From the NCBI GenBank assembly GCA_036501425.1, contig DASYAI010000062.1, forward strand, positions 1 to 64,000: 64,000 nt of DNA, read 5' to 3'. The position numbers were made by a program, and so were the translations under genes. Below, piece after piece: positions 1-9,159 of this stretch (position 1 is its first letter; the number at the start of each line of letters is the position of its first letter). This DNA comes from DATKRB01 sp036501425. Its GTDB lineage: Bacteria; Actinomycetota; Acidimicrobiia; Acidimicrobiales; RAAP-2. Below the pieces are notes generated by a model, which saw nothing but the letters and a program-made list of their open reading frames with translations, had not been told where the DNA came from and ran no database searches.

Positions 1-10
1 TGGACTGACA

Positions 11-49
11 CCTCCACGTCGGAGACTCGGGAGCCCCTGACGTGGGAGG
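11..49 (-). terminator. Stem-loop downstream of tRNA-Gly
   Basis: An imperfect inverted repeat (CCTCCACGTC against GACGTGGGAGG, one bulged base) lies just 3' of the minus-strand tRNA gene. It would form a stem of about ten pairs, but no T-run follows. It may terminate or process the tRNA transcript. The adjoining left side is cut by the window edge. Confidence 0.35.
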
Positions 50-57
50 ACAGCGAG

Positions 58-128
58 AGCGGGCGACGGGAATCGAACCCGCGTTCTCAGCTTGGGAAGC
101 TGATGTTCTGCCTCTGAACTACGCCCGC
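58..128 (-). tRNA. tRNA-Gly (anticodon CCC)
   Basis: On the minus strand the sequence folds into a complete cloverleaf. The 7-bp acceptor stem is GCGGGCG/CGCCCGC, the anticodon stem is TCAGC/GCTGA around the loop TTCCCAA (anticodon CCC), and the T-arm carries GGTTCGATTCC. The discriminator base is T and no CCA is encoded. It is divergent from the Fe-S oxidoreductase gene that starts about 45 nt away. Confidence 0.93.
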
Positions 129-173
129 GAGCGTCGACCACACTATCGTCTGCTCCGAGCTCGAGGAGGTCGT

Positions 174-2228
174 GTGCCCGTAAGGATCGCTATCGGTATG
201 GCCGTCACGGTCATCGCCCTCGCCGTCGCCAGCCGCCGGTTCTTCTGGCTGTCCCGCCTGATCCGCAGCGGACGTCCGGCGCCCGACCGGATCCGGGGGA
301 GCGTGGTGCCCCGGGCCGAGGCCGAGCTCGTCGAGGTCGCCGGCCAGCGCAAGCTGCTCAAGTGGACGGTGCCCGGCCTGGCCCACTTCTTCACCATGTG
401 GGGCTTCACCATCCTCCTCCTCACCATCGTGGAGGCCTTCGGCGACCTGTTCTCCAAGACGTTCGCCTGGCCCGGCTTCGGCCACGTGGCCTTCATCGGC
501 TTCATCGAGGACTTCTTCGCCGTGGCGGTGCTGGTCGCCCTGGTCGTCTTCGCGATCATCCGGATCCTGAACGCACCCGAGCGCCGCCAGCGGTCGTCGC
601 GCTTTTTCGGGTCCCACACCGGCGCGGCGTGGCTGGTGCTGGCGATGATCGCGATGGTCATCGTCACCCTGCTCATGTACCGGGCCGCCCAGACCAACAC
701 CGGGGACTTCCCCTTCGGCTGGTGGGCCTTCGCCTCGCACGGCATCGGCCGGGCGCTGCATCCCCTGGGCGTGGGCACCAACAAGGTGCTCGAGACCGTG
801 TTCTTGATCCTCAACGTGGTCGTGATCATGGGCTTTTTGGTGTTCGTCTCGTACTCCAAGCACCTCCACATCTTCGTGGCCCCGATCAACGTGGCGTTCT
901 CCCGCCGGCCCCGGGCGCTGGGCGCGCTCGACAAGACGCCCGACATGGACATGGAGAACCTGACCGAGGACACCGTCTTCGGGGTGGGGCTGGTCGAGCA
1001 GTTCACCTGGAAGCAGATGCTGGACTTCGCCACCTGCACCGAGTGCGGGCGGTGCCAGTCGGTCTGCCCGGCGTGGAACACCGACAAGCCCCTGTCGCCC
1101 AAGCTGCTCGTGATGGGCCTGCGGGACAACATGTTCGCCTCGTCGGGCCGGCTGCTCGCCAAGTCGACCGACGGCGCCGAGGCCGAGGGCGCCGTGGCCA
1201 CCGCCGAGCTGCCCACCCTGGTGCCCTTCACCATCGAGCCCGACGTGCTGTGGGCCTGCACCACCTGTGGCTCGTGCGTCGAGCAGTGCCCGGTCGACAT
1301 CGAGCACGTCGACGCGATCGTCGACATGCGGCGCTACGAGGTGATGATGGAGTCGCGCTTCCCCTCCGAGGCCGGGCTCATGCTCCGCAACATCGAGAAC
1401 CAGGGCGACCCCTGGGGCCTCGGCCAGGCCAAGCGCACCGAGTGGACCGGCCCACTCGACTTCGAGATCCCGGTGGTGGGCGACACCATCCCCGACGACG
1501 TCGAGTACCTCTACTGGGTGGGTTGCGCCGGCGCGCTCGACGAGCGGGCCCGCAAGGGCGTCCAGGCCACCGCCCGGATGCTGCACCGGGCCGGCGTCAC
1601 CTTCGCCATCCTCGGGCCCAAGGAGTCCTGCACCGGGGACCCCGCCCGCCGGCTGGGCAACGAGTACCTCTATCAGGAACAGGGTCGGGCGAACATCGCC
1701 ACGCTGGACGGGGTGGGGGCCCGCAAGATCATCGCCACCTGCCCCCACTGCTTCAACACGATCAAGAACGAGTACCCGGCCCTCGGGGGCAACTACGAGG
1801 TCATCCACCACGCCCAGCTGCTCGAGCACCTGGTAGCCACCGGGCGCCTGGTGCCCGGAGCGGGCTACAAGGGCAAGGTGACCTACCACGACCCGTGCTA
1901 CCTCGGCCGCCACAACCGGGTCTTCGACGAGCCACGCTCAGTCATCGACGCCATCCCGGGGGCCGAGCAGGTCGAGATGAAGCGCTGCCGCGAGCGGGGC
2001 TTCTGCTGCGGCGCCGGCGGGGCGCGCATGTGGATGGAGGAGAGCATCGGCCGCCGGGTCAACATGGAGCGGACCGGCGAGGCCATCGGCACCGGGGCCG
2101 ACGTCGTCTCGACCGCCTGCCCCTACTGCATGATCATGCTCGACGACGCGGTGCGGGCCAACGCCAAGGAGGACGACGTGCGGGTCCTCGACCTCTCCCA
2201 GCTGGTGGAGGAGTCGCTCAGCTCGTGA
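174..2228 (+). CDS. EtfD-like membrane Fe-S oxidoreductase (heterodisulfide-reductase-like)
   Basis: This 684-residue protein has an N-terminal block of about six membrane segments (nitrate-reductase-gamma-like, residues 1-250). A two-cluster ferredoxin domain follows, with Cys288, 291, 294, 298 and Cys362, 365, 368, 372. The C-terminal half has CCG-type cysteine-rich motifs, including CPHC, HDPC and GFCCGAGG. This is the architecture of mycobacterial EtfD (Rv0338c family), which passes electrons from an electron-transfer flavoprotein to the quinone pool during fatty-acid oxidation; that role here is inferred. The GTG start at 174 follows a GAGGAGG ribosome site; upstream in-frame codons run into the tRNA. 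The 3' end overlaps the convergent PPOX gene by 11 nt. No etfAB is in the window. Confidence 0.85.
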   Translation: MPVRIAIGMAVTVIALAVASRRFFWLSRLIRSGRPAPDRIRGSVVPRAEAELVEVAGQRKLLKWTVPGLAHFFTMWGFTILLLTIVEAFGDLFSKTFAWPGFGHVAFIGFIEDFFAVAVLVALVVFAIIRILNAPERRQRSSRFFGSHTGAAWLVLAMIAMVIVTLLMYRAAQTNTGDFPFGWWAFASHGIGRALHPLGVGTNKVLETVFLILNVVVIMGFLVFVSYSKHLHIFVAPINVAFSRRPRALGALDKTPDMDMENLTEDTVFGVGLVEQFTWKQMLDFATCTECGRCQSVCPAWNTDKPLSPKLLVMGLRDNMFASSGRLLAKSTDGAEAEGAVATAELPTLVPFTIEPDVLWACTTCGSCVEQCPVDIEHVDAIVDMRRYEVMMESRFPSEAGLMLRNIENQGDPWGLGQAKRTEWTGPLDFEIPVVGDTIPDDVEYLYWVGCAGALDERARKGVQATARMLHRAGVTFAILGPKESCTGDPARRLGNEYLYQEQGRANIATLDGVGARKIIATCPHCFNTIKNEYPALGGNYEVIHHAQLLEHLVATGRLVPGAGYKGKVTYHDPCYLGRHNRVFDEPRSVIDAIPGAEQVEMKRCRERGFCCGAGGARMWMEESIGRRVNMERTGEAIGTGADVVSTACPYCMIMLDDAVRANAKEDDVRVLDLSQLVEESLSS

Positions 2229-2640
2229 CGAGGCCGTAGGCCGACGTGGCCGCCAGCCGGGCCACCAGCCGTCCGTCGGCCACCATCGACCGGCGGTACT
2301 CGTCCCAGTCGGGGTGGTCCTCGCCCCGCAGGTCCCGGTACAAGGTGACCAGCTGCTCGACCGTGTCGTCGTCGACCTCGGCCGCCACCGGGCTCAGGGT
2401 CACCGGGCCGTCGAGCACCACAAAGGCCCAGAACGACTCGCCCGGCACGTAGAGCGAGCCCCGGGGGTCGCGCCGCAGGTTCTTGGTCTTGGCCCGCGAC
2501 GCGGTGATCGAGATCCGGGCCTCGTCCCCGTCGAAGGCGTACAGGATGTTGGAGAGCTGGGGCCGCCCGTCGGCGCGCAGGGTCGTGAGCACGCCCTGGC
2601 TCCGGGGACGGGCGAAGGCGAGGGCGGTGTCGAGGTCCAC
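2218..2640 (-). CDS. PPOX-class F420-dependent oxidoreductase-like protein
   Basis: This 140-residue protein has the split-barrel pyridoxamine-5'-phosphate-oxidase fold. Its N-terminal pattern (GVLTTLRADGRPQLSN) and the ASRAKTKNLRRDPR segment match the actinobacterial Rv1155-type family, whose members bind cofactor F420 or FMN. The substrate cannot be told from sequence. The GTG start at 2640 is chosen because the barrel begins there and a TAGACT box ends 8 nt upstream, consistent with a leaderless transcript. The gene converges on the EtfD-like gene and is divergent from the membrane protein at 2711. Confidence 0.8.
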   Translation of the reverse strand: MDLDTALAFARPRSQGVLTTLRADGRPQLSNILYAFDGDEARISITASRAKTKNLRRDPRGSLYVPGESFWAFVVLDGPVTLSPVAAEVDDDTVEQLVTLYRDLRGEDHPDWDEYRRSMVADGRLVARLAATSAYGLVTS

Positions 2641-2648
2641 GGCCGCGC

Positions 2649-2654
2649 AGTCTA
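2649..2654 (-). promoter_or_regulatory. -10 box TAGACT of the PPOX gene
   Basis: TAGACT on the minus strand is separated from the GTG start by 8 nt, with no ribosome binding site between. The spacing predicts a leaderless or nearly leaderless mRNA. No clear -35 box is seen. Confidence 0.5.
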
Positions 2655-2697
2655 GGAGCCGGCCGCCCGGCGCTCGCTGGGGCGAGCGGGGCCGCGC

Positions 2698-2703
2698 TAG
2701 CCT
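2698..2703 (+). promoter_or_regulatory. -10 box TAGCCT of the membrane protein gene
   Basis: TAGCCT lies 7 nt before the ATG at 2711. It is divergent from the TAGACT box at 2649-2654, so two back-to-back promoters share about 50 bp. Confidence 0.5.
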
Positions 2704-2710
2704 GCCCGCG

Positions 2711-3376
2711 ATGTCCGACCGGCGTGGTTCGATGCACGCGGACGACGAGCGCGCTCCCCGGCCGGGTATGGGCGGGCGGTTGCGCCGGTTCTTCCTCAAG
2801 CCGCCCAGCGCGGCCCAGCAGGCCCGGGCGGCCACCCCGCCGGCACCCCGACCGGTCGAGGAGGTGGAGGCGGCCAACAAGGCCGCCGACGACAGCGAGC
2901 GCCTGGTGGGCCTGCTCGCCGCCCCGCTGGCCGCGGCCATCGGGCTGCTGGTGATCGCCGCCCTGATCCACAACGACCCCGCCGCCCGGCTGGCCAGCGG
3001 CAAGGTCAACACCGCCCACGTCAGCCCGTCGCTGTACCACGACCTGCTGATCATGCTGCTGGTGATGGCCGGGCTCATGCTGGCGCTCGCCTGGACCCGC
3101 AAACGGGTGTACCTGGGGGTGGTGATGGCCCTCTACGGCCTGGCCATCTTCAACCTCCACTACTGGGGCTTCGGGGTCCCCTTCCTGCTCGGCGGAGCGT
3201 GGCTGCTGGTGCGCTCCTACCGGCTCCAGCAGGAGCTGCGAACCGCCGGCGGCACCGGCCCGGCGGGACGCCCGGGCGCCAACGGGGGCCGGTCCTCGTC
3301 CAACAAGCGCTACACGCCGCCGAGCGCCAAGGTCCGGCGCCCGGCGCGGCCGGGCAATCAGCCCAAGCCCGGCTGA
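2711..3376 (+). CDS. Hypothetical membrane protein
   Basis: I do not recognise a family. The 221-residue product has a charged, proline-rich N-terminus, then hydrophobic segments near residues 75-95, 112-130, 138-152 and 155-172. The tail is basic and rich in Gly, Arg and Pro. The hydrophobic layout suggests four membrane spans with a soluble basic tail. The ATG at 2711 is chosen because a TAGCCT promoter box sits 7 nt upstream; the longer upstream frame lies antisense to the PPOX gene. It stands alone between the PPOX gene and amtB. Confidence 0.65.
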   Translation: MSDRRGSMHADDERAPRPGMGGRLRRFFLKPPSAAQQARAATPPAPRPVEEVEAANKAADDSERLVGLLAAPLAAAIGLLVIAALIHNDPAARLASGKVNTAHVSPSLYHDLLIMLLVMAGLMLALAWTRKRVYLGVVMALYGLAIFNLHYWGFGVPFLLGGAWLLVRSYRLQQELRTAGGTGPAGRPGANGGRSSSNKRYTPPSAKVRRPARPGNQPKPG

Positions 3377-3419
3377 AGCTGGCCCCGCCAGCCCTGTTCG
3401 CGGGCACGGCGGCGTGCGT

Positions 3420-3457
3420 TTAACACGCTAGTAACACGGGCGTGATCCTGCGGAAAT
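3420..3457 (+). promoter_or_regulatory. Candidate GlnR operator upstream of amtB-glnK
   Basis: Four half-sites occur at exact 11-bp steps: TTAAC at 3420, GTAAC at 3431, GTGAT at 3442 and GAAAT at 3453, each separated by 6 nt. This reproduces the actinobacterial GlnR pattern gTnAc-n6-GaAAc repeated twice, with one or two mismatches per half-site. It lies about 130 nt before amtB, the classic GlnR target. Assignment to GlnR is by pattern; no glnR gene is in the window. Confidence 0.6.
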
Positions 3458-3588
3458 CCCGGACCTGCATCCTTTGGGCGGCAAGGTGACCCACCTGCCG
3501 TGGCCCCCGGGCCGCTCGGTGCTTGGTTTCGCGTTGCCCATGGCGCGGAGCGCCGGGGTGCAGTGACCCGACGAGAGGAGCGCGAAGC

Positions 3589-4995
3589 GTGCTAGCAGCC
3601 GCAAGTTTCATCCCGTACCCGAGTTGGCTGAATTCAGGGGACAACACCTGGCAGCTCGTGGCGGCCACCTTGGTCGGTCTCATGAGCCTCCCCGGCATCG
3701 CCGTGCTCTACGGCGGGCTGGTGCAGAGGAAGTGGATCGTCAACACCATGCTGATGGCCTTCGCCGGCTTCAGCATCGTGCTGATCGTCTGGGTGCTGTG
3801 GGCGTACAACATGGGCTTCTCCAGCCAGACATTGGGGTTGTTCGGCACCAAGGGAACCGGGTTCTTCAACAACTTCATCGGCAAGCCCTGGCCCATCGTC
3901 AGCCACTTCGGTGAACAGAACCAGGCCGGGTCGTTGGCGCAGACCGACGTGCCATGGCACTTCCCCAACGCCACGCTGGCGTACTTCCAGGTGGTGTTCG
4001 CCGCCATCACCCCGCTGCTCTTCTTGGGCTCGGTCCTCGGGCGGATCAAGTTCCGGGCGTGGCTGCTGTTCGTGCCCCTGTGGATCACCTTCGTCTACGC
4101 GGTCAACGCCAAGCTGCTGTGGGGCGGGGGCTACTTCGCCCTGAAGGGCGCGGTCGACTACTCGGGTGGGTATGTCATCCACCTGGCCGCCGGGGTCACC
4201 GGGTTCACGCTGGCGGCCATCGTCGGGCCCCGCCTGGCGCGGGACCGGTTGCACGGCGTGCCCAACAACTTGATGCTGGTGGCCGTCGGGGCCGGCATCC
4301 TGTGGCTGGGCTGGAACGGCTTCAACGGTGGTGACCCGTTCTACGCCGGGGTGGACGCCGCCTCCGCCGTCCTCAACACCAACCTGGCCACCGGGGCGGC
4401 GCTGTTGACCTGGCTGTTCTTCGACATGTTCTTCAGCAAGGCCCGAAAGCCGACCTTCCTCGGTGCGATCAACGGGATGATCTGCGGGTTGGTCGGGATC
4501 ACCCCCAGCGCCGGCTGGGTGGACGGCTACGGCGCCATCATCGTGGGCCTCTTCTGCTCGGCCGTGGTCTGGGTGGCGTGGAACTACCTCTCGAAGGTCA
4601 AGCCGTTCTCGCTGGTCGACGACGCCCTCGGGGTCATCTACACCCACGGCATCGCCGGGCTGATGGGCGGCCTGCTGGTCGGCTTCCTGGCCGACCCGGG
4701 GATGGTGGAGTACATCGGGGTGGGCAAGACCTCGTCGTTCAGCGTGGTCGGGCTGTTCTACTCCGGGTCCTGGCACCAGGAGTGGGAACAGTTCCTGGCT
4801 GCGGTGTGGATCATCATCTTCACCGCCATCGCGACGACGATCCTGGCCTACATCACCAAGTTCGTGTGTCGGGGCCTGCGAGAAAAGGACGAGGTGCTCG
4901 AGATCGGCGACGTGGCCATCCACGACGAGGAGGCCTACCCCCAGGAGACCTTCGCCGAGCGGGTGTCCGCCCTGACGGGACACGAGGACCGGTAG
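3589..4995 (+). CDS. amtB: Ammonium transporter
   Basis: This 468-residue Amt/MEP/Rh channel conducts ammonium across the cytoplasmic membrane. It shows about eleven hydrophobic helices. The conserved pore histidines are at residue 198 (GGYVIHLAAG) and residue 353 (YTHGIAGLMGG), the twin-His pair of the family. The GTG at 3589 is preferred because AGAGGAG precedes it by about 9 nt. glnK follows after 72 nt and encodes the PII protein that plugs this channel when nitrogen is ample. The upstream four-part operator suggests induction by nitrogen limitation through GlnR. Confidence 0.95.
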   Translation: MLAAASFIPYPSWLNSGDNTWQLVAATLVGLMSLPGIAVLYGGLVQRKWIVNTMLMAFAGFSIVLIVWVLWAYNMGFSSQTLGLFGTKGTGFFNNFIGKPWPIVSHFGEQNQAGSLAQTDVPWHFPNATLAYFQVVFAAITPLLFLGSVLGRIKFRAWLLFVPLWITFVYAVNAKLLWGGGYFALKGAVDYSGGYVIHLAAGVTGFTLAAIVGPRLARDRLHGVPNNLMLVAVGAGILWLGWNGFNGGDPFYAGVDAASAVLNTNLATGAALLTWLFFDMFFSKARKPTFLGAINGMICGLVGITPSAGWVDGYGAIIVGLFCSAVVWVAWNYLSKVKPFSLVDDALGVIYTHGIAGLMGGLLVGFLADPGMVEYIGVGKTSSFSVVGLFYSGSWHQEWEQFLAAVWIIIFTAIATTILAYITKFVCRGLREKDEVLEIGDVAIHDEEAYPQETFAERVSALTGHEDR

Positions 4996-5067
4996 GAGGA
5001 TGGACCGAGAGCCAACCGGAGCCCGTCGGACCTCGAGCCGACCCCGACCATCGAAGGGAGAGCAAGC

Positions 5068-5406
5068 GTGAAACTAGTGGTGGCTGTGCTCAAGCCGTTC
5101 AAGCTGGACGACGTGAAGGAGGTGCTGAAGAACGTCGGGGTGCAGGGCATGACCCTGACCGAGGCCCAGGGCTTCGGCCGACAGCGTGGCCATACCGAGG
5201 TCTACCGGGGTGCGGAGTACGAGGTCGACTTCGTCCCCAAGATCCGGATCGAGGTCGTGGTGGACGACCCGCAGGTCGACGAGGTGGTCGACGCCATCGT
5301 CAGCTCGGCGTCGACCGGCAAGATCGGCGACGGCAAGGTGTGGGTGGTCCCGGTCGAGACGGTGGTCCGGGTGCGCACCGGCGAGCGGGGCACCGACGCC
5401 CTGTAG
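5068..5406 (+). CDS. glnK: PII nitrogen regulatory protein
   Basis: The product is 112 residues, the normal PII length. The T-loop carries Tyr51 (EVYRGAEYEVDF), the residue uridylylated in enterics and adenylylated in actinobacteria. The B-loop appears as STGKIGDGKVWV, and the protein ends in a GERGTDAL tail. PII senses 2-oxoglutarate, ATP and ADP and blocks AmtB. The GTG start has GGGAGAG about 8 nt upstream. In many actinobacteria glnD, the modifying enzyme, is third in this operon; here it is absent and a strong terminator follows. Confidence 0.95.
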   Translation: MKLVVAVLKPFKLDDVKEVLKNVGVQGMTLTEAQGFGRQRGHTEVYRGAEYEVDFVPKIRIEVVVDDPQVDEVVDAIVSSASTGKIGDGKVWVVPVETVVRVRTGERGTDAL

Positions 5407-5441
5407 GGAGCGCCGTCACCGCCGACATCGGCCGGTCCGGA

Positions 5442-5474
5442 AGGCGGGGCAGGTACACGAGGCGGGGCAGGTAC
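5442..5474. repeat. Two direct copies of a 15-bp sequence
   Basis: AGGCGGGGCAGGTAC occurs at 5442-5456 and again at 5460-5474, an 18-bp period. It lies in the non-coding stretch between glnK and its terminator. No function is evident. Confidence 0.6.
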
Positions 5475-5491
5475 CCGCAGCACTGCGGCAA

Positions 5492-5520
5492 GGGACCGGG
5501 GCGCACGGCGCCCCGGTCCT
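5492..5520. terminator. Bidirectional terminator between glnK and gpmA
   Basis: A perfect GC-rich stem (GGACCGGGGCGC against GCGCCCCGGTCC) with a 3-nt loop lies between two convergent genes. There is no T-run, as is common for actinobacterial intrinsic terminators. Confidence 0.7.
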
Positions 5521-5568
5521 GCCGTCTGCGGGGCCGGCGGCGCGGGCCCCTCGGCCGGCGGCCGGAGC

Positions 5569-6324
5569 TCAGCCGGCCTGGCGGGCCACGGCGGCCGCCG
5601 CGGCCTCGACGGCGGCGGGGTCGCCCAGGTACTCGGCCCCGAGCACCGCGAGGCGGTCGTCGAGCCGGTAGCGGTAGGGGTAGCCGGTGGGGATCTCGAG
5701 ATCCACCACGGCAGCGTCCGACAGCCCGTCGAGGTGCTTGCGCAGCGCCCGCAGGCTGTTGCCGTGCGCGGTCACCAGCACCGCCCCGCCCCGGGAGCCG
5801 AGCGAGAGCAGGTCGGGCACGATGACGTCCTGCCAGTAGGGCAGCACCCGCTGCACCACGTCGGCCAGGCACTCGGTGGCCGGCAGCACCTCGGGCGGCA
5901 GGTCCCGGTAGCGCGGGTCGAGCCACGGGCCCCGGGTGTCGCCCTCGGACAGCGCCGGCGGCTGGACGTCGTAGCTGCGCCGCCACACCTTGACCTGCGC
6001 CTCGCCGTAGCGGGCGGTGGTCTCCTTCTTGTTCTTTCCCTGCAGGTCGCCGTAGTGGCGCTCGTTGAGCCGCCAGTGGCGCCGGACCGGCAGCCAGCTG
6101 CGGTGGGCCTCGGCCAGGGCGAGCTCGGAGGTGGCGATGGCCCGGGTGAGGACCGAGGTGTGGGCGATCCGCAGGTCGAGGCCCTCGGCTTCCGCCAGCA
6201 GCCGGCCGGCCTGGCGGGCCTCGTCCACCCCGGCCTCGCTCAGCGCCACGTCCTCCCACCCGGTGAAGAGGTTCTGGGCGTTCCACACGGACTGGCCGTG
6301 CCGGAGGAGGACGAGATCGGGCAC
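5569..6324 (-). CDS. gpmA: 2,3-bisphosphoglycerate-dependent phosphoglycerate mutase
   Basis: This glycolytic enzyme interconverts 3- and 2-phosphoglycerate. The 251-residue product has the catalytic RHG motif (His9), the LNERHYGDLQGKNK segment with its acid-base Glu, and the second histidine in TAHGNSLRALRKH. The GTG at 6324 is chosen because the protein then begins directly with the first strand of the fold (PDLVLLRHGQS) and a TAATCT box lies 7 nt upstream. The ATG at 6393 would add a tail of no family likeness. It converges on glnK and diverges from dnaK. Confidence 0.92.
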   Translation of the reverse strand: MPDLVLLRHGQSVWNAQNLFTGWEDVALSEAGVDEARQAGRLLAEAEGLDLRIAHTSVLTRAIATSELALAEAHRSWLPVRRHWRLNERHYGDLQGKNKKETTARYGEAQVKVWRRSYDVQPPALSEGDTRGPWLDPRYRDLPPEVLPATECLADVVQRVLPYWQDVIVPDLLSLGSRGGAVLVTAHGNSLRALRKHLDGLSDAAVVDLEIPTGYPYRYRLDDRLAVLGAEYLGDPAAVEAAAAAVARQAG

Positions 6325-6331
6325 GGTTCGC

Positions 6332-6337
6332 AGATTA
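6332..6337 (-). promoter_or_regulatory. -10 box TAATCT of gpmA
   Basis: TAATCT on the minus strand ends 7 nt before the GTG start of gpmA with no Shine-Dalgarno sequence, the arrangement of a leaderless transcript. Confidence 0.5.
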
Positions 6338-6409
6338 GTGCCCGGGTAACGGGAACAGAAGCGCCGTGGACCATGTTCGACCTGACACGACAACTACGAG
6401 CATAGATAA

Positions 6410-6430
6410 GTTGACAGCGCCCCACTCAAC
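6410..6430 (+). promoter_or_regulatory. HAIR-like operator (HspR site) of the dnaK operon
   Basis: GTTGACA, 7 nt, ACTCAAC matches the 7-7-7 layout of the HspR operator CTTGAGT-N7-ACTCAAG. The right arm is nearly exact; the left arm deviates at three of seven positions. The left arm contains the -35 hexamer, so binding would block RNA polymerase. hspR is the fourth gene of the same operon, which implies autoregulation. Confidence 0.7.
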
Positions 6431-6441
6431 TTTGCTATCCT
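6411..6441 (+). promoter_or_regulatory. dnaK operon promoter
   Basis: TTGACA (6411-6416) is a perfect -35 hexamer. TATCCT (6436-6441) is the best -10, with a 19-bp spacer. The -35 lies inside the HAIR-like operator. The predicted leader is about 125 nt. Confidence 0.55.
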
Positions 6442-6497
6442 GGTCGACAACTACCGAGCACCCGGACCCGGCAGACTCGGTGGGACACGACGCACGA

Positions 6498-6557
6498 ACC
6501 GTCAGAGCGAACAGACCGTCAGAACGATCAGAGCAACAAGACCGTCAGAGCGAACAG
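6498..6557 (+). repeat. Repeated 17-bp element in the dnaK leader
   Basis: ACCGTCAGAGCGAACAG occurs at 6498-6514 and again, identically, at 6541-6557. A degenerate third copy sits at 6515-6531. All three lie in the untranslated leader and the last ends 16 nt before the dnaK start codon, next to AGGAAGGA, a possible ribosome site. Confidence 0.65.
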
Positions 6558-6573
6558 GCAGGAAGGACACGAC

Positions 6574-8405
<1,832 letters not shown>

Positions 8406-8409
<4 letters not shown>

Positions 8410-9158
8410 GCGGGCCGCAGGCCACCCCGGGCGCGGGGTCGAACGAACGTTCCCCGGCCGACCGGTTCGACGAGCCGGTGCCCCCCGAGGCACGGGCGGG
8501 GTCCGACGAGGAGGGCGTGCCGGCCGGGGGCTCCACCGCCCCGGCCGGTGACGGCGCCGGTGCCGGGGTGCCGGGGCCGCCGCCGGGCGAGCAGCTTCAC
8601 CCCGAGGGCCTCGTCGGCCTGGACGGCCCGGCGCCCGGCGAGCCGGGTGACCCGCTGGCCGCCGAGCTGCCGGCGGACGCCGAGCTGCCGCTGGCCGACG
8701 TGGCCGCCCTCACCGCCGAGCGCGACGAGTACCTGGGCGCGCTGCAGCGGGTGAAGGCCGACTTCGACAACTACCGCAAGCGGGTGCTCCGCCAGCAGGA
8801 GGAGCAGACCGCCCGGGCGGCGCGGGACCTGGTGACCAAGCTCCTGCCGGTGCTCGACACCCTCGACCTGGCCGAGGCGCATCTCGGGTCCGACGGGCCC
8901 GAGGTCGCGTCCCACGAGGCGACCGCCCTGGCCCAGGCCCGGGCCCAGCTGGTCGACGTGCTGGCGCGCGAGGGGCTCGAGCGGGTCGACGAGACCGACG
9001 TGAGCTTCGATCCCTCGGTCCACGACGCGGTGGCCCACGCCCCGGCCGAGGCCGACGAGGGATCGGCGGGCGAGACGCGCATCGACGCGGTCCTGCGCTC
9101 CGGCTACCGGTGGCACGGCCAGGTGCTGCGGCCGGCGATGGTCCGCGTGCGAGGCTGA
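8406..9158 (+). CDS. grpE: Nucleotide exchange factor GrpE
   Basis: GrpE releases ADP from DnaK. The 250-residue protein starts with about 95 residues of low-complexity Gly/Pro/Glu sequence, longer than in most homologues. The dimerising helix follows (ERDEYLGALQRVKADFDNYRKR), then the head domain ending in the motif GYRWHGQVLRPAMVRV. The start overlaps the dnaK stop (ATGA), indicating translational coupling. Confidence 0.95.
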
Positions 9159-9159
9159 C

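Noticed and set aside
1..57. A second tRNA at the left edge
   Set aside because: The inverted repeat resembles only a hairpin; no T-arm or anticodon arm is found in the 57 nt.
87..1913. Long open frame antisense to the EtfD-like gene
   Set aside because: Its product is low-complexity, rich in Gly, His and Ala, without any domain. It is a by-product of GC-rich codon bias opposite a real gene. Many similar frames exist throughout the window.
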